Assembly: GCA_013695975.1 (NCBI GenBank)
Contig: JACCZL010000538.1
Span: 1-7,376 of the forward strand
DNA from: Chloroflexota bacterium
GTDB taxonomy: Bacteria > Chloroflexota > UBA6077 > JACCZL01
Direction: 5' to 3'
Length of the DNA stretch: 7,376 nucleotides
Translations under genes and position numbers: made by a program
In this document: positions 5,452 through 7,376 of the stretch, piece after piece
How positions within the stretch are numbered: the first letter of the stretch is position 1
Layout of the letters: each line of letters begins with the position of its first letter
The notes under the pieces: generated by a model
The model's input: only the letters and a program-made list of their open reading frames with translations
Database searches by the model: none
Told to the model about the DNA's origin: nothing

Positions 5452-6464
5452 GCGGCCCGAACGGTGCTCAATCCGAATCAGCCGAGAGCGGCTGGCCACT
5501 CAGCAAGCTGCACGGCGCCTTGCTTCGCGGTCGCTTCGCGGTGACCGCGGAGATCGGGCCACCCCGCTCGGCCACCCTCGCGCCGCTCCACCGCAAGGCG
5601 AAGCTGCTGCACGACTGGGTGGACGCCGCGAACGTCACCGACAACCAGAGCGGCGTCGTCCGCCTGGCGAGCTGGGCCGGCAGCCTGGCAATCATGCACG
5701 CCGGCGTCGAGCCCATCATGCAGCTCCAGTGCCGCGACCGCAACCGCATGGGTCTCCAGTCGGACTTGCTCGGCGCCGGCGCGTTCGGGATCCCCAACGT
5801 CCTGCTGATGACGGGCGATCATCCGCGCTTCGGCGACCACCCGGACGCGAAAGGGGTCTTCGACCTCGACTCGGTGCAGTTGGTCTGGACGGCCCGGACC
5901 CTCCGCGATCAGGGTCGGCTCCTCTCCGGGCGCGAGCTGACAGCGCCGCCGCGCTGGCTGATCGGCGCCGTGGAGAACCCGTTCGCCCCGCCCCTGCGCT
6001 ACCGCGCCGAGCGACTCGGCAAGAAGATCGCCGCCGGCGCCCAATTCGTCCAGACCCAGTTCATTTACGACGTGGCCACGTTCGCCCGCTGGATGGGCGA
6101 CGTGCGGGCCCTGGGGCTGGACGGGCGCTGTCACATCCTGGCCGGGGTCGGACCCATCAAGTCGCTCCGTGCCCTCGAGCACATGCGCAACGAGGTCCCC
6201 GGTATGTACGTTCCGGACGACATCGTCCGGCGCCTGCGCGGCGTGCCCGAGGACCGAGTAGCCGCGGAGGGGTTGACGATCTGTGTGGAGATGATCCAGC
6301 AGGTTCGCGACATCCCCGGTGTGGCCGGCGTCCACGTCATGGCCTTCGGCTGGGAAGACGCGATCCCGGAGATCCTCGAGCGGGCCGGCATCGGGCGGCG
6401 ATCCGCGCCGATGGACCCGGCGGCCGTCGCCGGGGCGGCCCCCCTCCTGGCAGGAAGCATCTAG
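5448..6464 (+). CDS. metF: 5,10-methylenetetrahydrofolate reductase
   Basis: This 338-residue flavin TIM-barrel enzyme reduces 5,10-methylene-THF to 5-methyl-THF, for methionine synthesis or other one-carbon routes. Landmarks: the catalytic-type Glu35 in VTAEIGPPR; NVTDNQ (62-67); QLQCRDRNR (92-100); LLMTGDHP (119-126), followed by a VFDLDS motif (137-142); GAQFVQTQFIYD (197-208), matching the folate-contacting TQFxxD strand; and LAGVGPIKS (231-239). The TGD...VFDLDS pattern resembles the MetF half of MetVF complexes more than stand-alone E. coli MetF. Together with the 4-nt ATGA overlap with metV, this supports a heteromeric enzyme. It is slightly longer than E. coli MetF (about 296 residues), mainly through an N-terminal extension and a C-terminal tail. 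The upstream Shine-Dalgarno is weak (GGGGA), consistent with translational coupling. No terminator follows. Confidence 0.95.
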   Translation: MSGPNGAQSESAESGWPLSKLHGALLRGRFAVTAEIGPPRSATLAPLHRKAKLLHDWVDAANVTDNQSGVVRLASWAGSLAIMHAGVEPIMQLQCRDRNRMGLQSDLLGAGAFGIPNVLLMTGDHPRFGDHPDAKGVFDLDSVQLVWTARTLRDQGRLLSGRELTAPPRWLIGAVENPFAPPLRYRAERLGKKIAAGAQFVQTQFIYDVATFARWMGDVRALGLDGRCHILAGVGPIKSLRALEHMRNEVPGMYVPDDIVRRLRGVPEDRVAAEGLTICVEMIQQVRDIPGVAGVHVMAFGWEDAIPEILERAGIGRRSAPMDPAAVAGAAPLLAGSI

Positions 6465-6486
6465 CGCGAGAAGGCGAGGCAAGAGC

Positions 6487-6585
6487 GTGGCGCGAGCGGA
6501 TTCCCCCTCTTCGGTGCTGGCGGCCCCGGCCACCCCGCGGACGGATCTCGACGCATTGAAGGGGCAGATCGTGGGTCTGTTCTAG
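6487..6585 (+). CDS. Possible 32-residue small protein between metF and the methyltransferase gene
   Basis: A GTG at 6487 opens 32 codons ending in TAG (6583-6585). GAGG (6476-6479) lies 7 nt before it, a better ribosome binding site than the methyltransferase gene has. The product starts with a Ser/Pro/Ala-rich stretch and ends with TDLDALKGQIVGLF, which could form an amphipathic helix. It is in the same frame as the methyltransferase gene, separated by the TAG and six more bases. It could be a real small protein, a translational-coupling leader, or the interrupted N-terminus of the next protein. I do not recognise it. Confidence 0.35.
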   Translation: MARADSPSSVLAAPATPRTDLDALKGQIVGLF

Positions 6586-6591
6586 CCGAGC

Positions 6592-7376
6592 ATGATCATC
6601 GAGCTACGCGCGACCGACAGGCTGCGGGGTCCGAAGGCGCTCGACGTCGGGCCGATCCTGGCCGCGGTCGTCCAGACCGCCCGAGATGGATCGATCGACC
6701 TGGCACGCCTGCGGGTGGTTTGCGACTGGGTCCAGTACAAGCAGAACTTTCGCGAGTCGATCGATCTGCGCACGATCGTGCCGTCGGCGTTTGAAACCGC
6801 GCGGGCCGACCGCAATGGCGCCGGCGGTACCTGCGCCTCGTACGAGCTCGCCATCGACCTGCGACGCAGTGGCGCCATCGACGTGAGCGCTGAGCTCACC
6901 CGCGCGTTGGCTGATCCGGACGGCTCCGCGCCGAGCGGACGTCAGTACCTTGAAGGGTGGGGCCCCGGCGCCGCGAGCTGCATCTGGGACTTCAACGCCC
7001 TCTACTGGAAGGCGTTGGCGCTCTGGGAGCAAGCCACCGGGCGGGGTTACGAGCAGGCCCTGCCGGGCGGCGAGAGCGACGCCCGCAACGTCGCGGCGGC
7101 CCGCGAGCTGATCCTGAAGCTGTTCGCGAGCTGGGACGACCTGGCGGCGCGGCGGGCGCTGCCGGACGAGCTGCACGTCCTGGAGTTAGGCGTCGGCAAC
7201 GGCAATCAGGCCCGGATCTGGCTGGACGAGTTCCTGCGGCTCGACCGCGAGCTGGGCAGAGATTACTACCGCCGGCTCCACTACCTGATGGGCGACTACT
7301 CGCCCCACGTCCTGGAGCGGGCGCGGGCGAACGTGAGCCACCACGCCGAGCGACTGAGCTGCTTGACCCTGGACGC
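6592..7376 (+). CDS. Class I SAM-dependent methyltransferase (3' end outside the window)
   Basis: An open frame of 261 codons runs from ATG 6592 to the right edge without a stop. Around residues 194-213 it has LHVLELGVGNGNQARIWLDE, the SAM-binding motif I (E198-x-G-x-G-x-G204), followed by YLMGDYSPHVLERARANV (231-248), the second strand with an acidic/aromatic start. This pattern resembles MidA-like and related class I methyltransferases. The 190 residues before the fold contain FNALYWKALALWE and YEQALPGGESDARN; I do not recognise them as a named domain. The start has a poor Shine-Dalgarno, so translation may be coupled to the small ORF ending 6 nt earlier. It follows metF in the same direction with no terminator between, so co-transcription with the methyl-THF genes is likely. 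The substrate cannot be inferred. Confidence 0.85.
   Translation, partial: MIIELRATDRLRGPKALDVGPILAAVVQTARDGSIDLARLRVVCDWVQYKQNFRESIDLRTIVPSAFETARADRNGAGGTCASYELAIDLRRSGAIDVSAELTRALADPDGSAPSGRQYLEGWGPGAASCIWDFNALYWKALALWEQATGRGYEQALPGGESDARNVAAARELILKLFASWDDLAARRALPDELHVLELGVGNGNQARIWLDEFLRLDRELGRDYYRRLHYLMGDYSPHVLERARANVSHHAERLSCLTLD

Noticed and set aside
5478..6533. Long minus-strand open frame opposite metF
   Set aside because: It is the complement of metF with shadow composition and no recognisable domain.
1..7376. CRISPR arrays, tRNA or rRNA genes, insertion sequences, phage or defence genes
   Set aside because: I saw no regularly spaced repeats, tRNA cloverleaf, transposase motifs or terminal inverted repeats.

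Overview
The window comes from a high-GC bacterium. It carries transcription-terminating T-box riboswitches ahead of branched-chain amino acid genes, a MetV/MetF-type methylenetetrahydrofolate reductase pair and a decayed DUF4239 gene. Together with strong G/C third-position bias, these suggest a high-GC Chloroflexota (Thermomicrobia- or Limnocylindria-like) or a related Gram-positive-type lineage. This placement is inference; no marker gene is present.

Left part (minus strand, about 1-2880). A transcription unit reads leftward: a TTGACA-type promoter at about 2876-2847, a long leader with two T-box modules, then ilvB (acetolactate synthase large subunit) and ilvN (small regulatory subunit), which overlap by 4 nt (ATGA). 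A further gene may begin at the left edge. The promoter-proximal module (about 2841-2572) has Stem I with a putative CUC leucine specifier, Stem III, antiterminator and terminator. The gene-proximal module (about 2571-2421) has its own Stem III, antiterminator and terminator, but no recognisable Stem I fits in the available space. The simplest reading is that uncharged tRNA-Leu opens the operon, with two terminators in series.

Middle part. A CodA-like amidohydrolase gene (2962-4155, plus strand) is divergent from the ilv leader. The 588 nt after it hold a minus-strand remnant of a DUF4239 membrane protein gene: its N-terminal and C-terminal ends survive, but the centre is deleted and the two ends are out of frame. 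Its promoter and that of the next operon point away from each other.

Right part (plus strand, 4620-7376). A good promoter (TTGACA-17 nt-TCTACT) precedes metV (cysteine-rich MTHFR C-terminal domain protein) and metF (methylenetetrahydrofolate reductase), again joined by an ATGA overlap. After them come a possible 32-codon small ORF and a class I SAM-dependent methyltransferase gene that runs off the right edge. MetV and MetF should act together to make 5-methyl-THF. The methyltransferase is probably co-transcribed, but its substrate cannot be read from the sequence.
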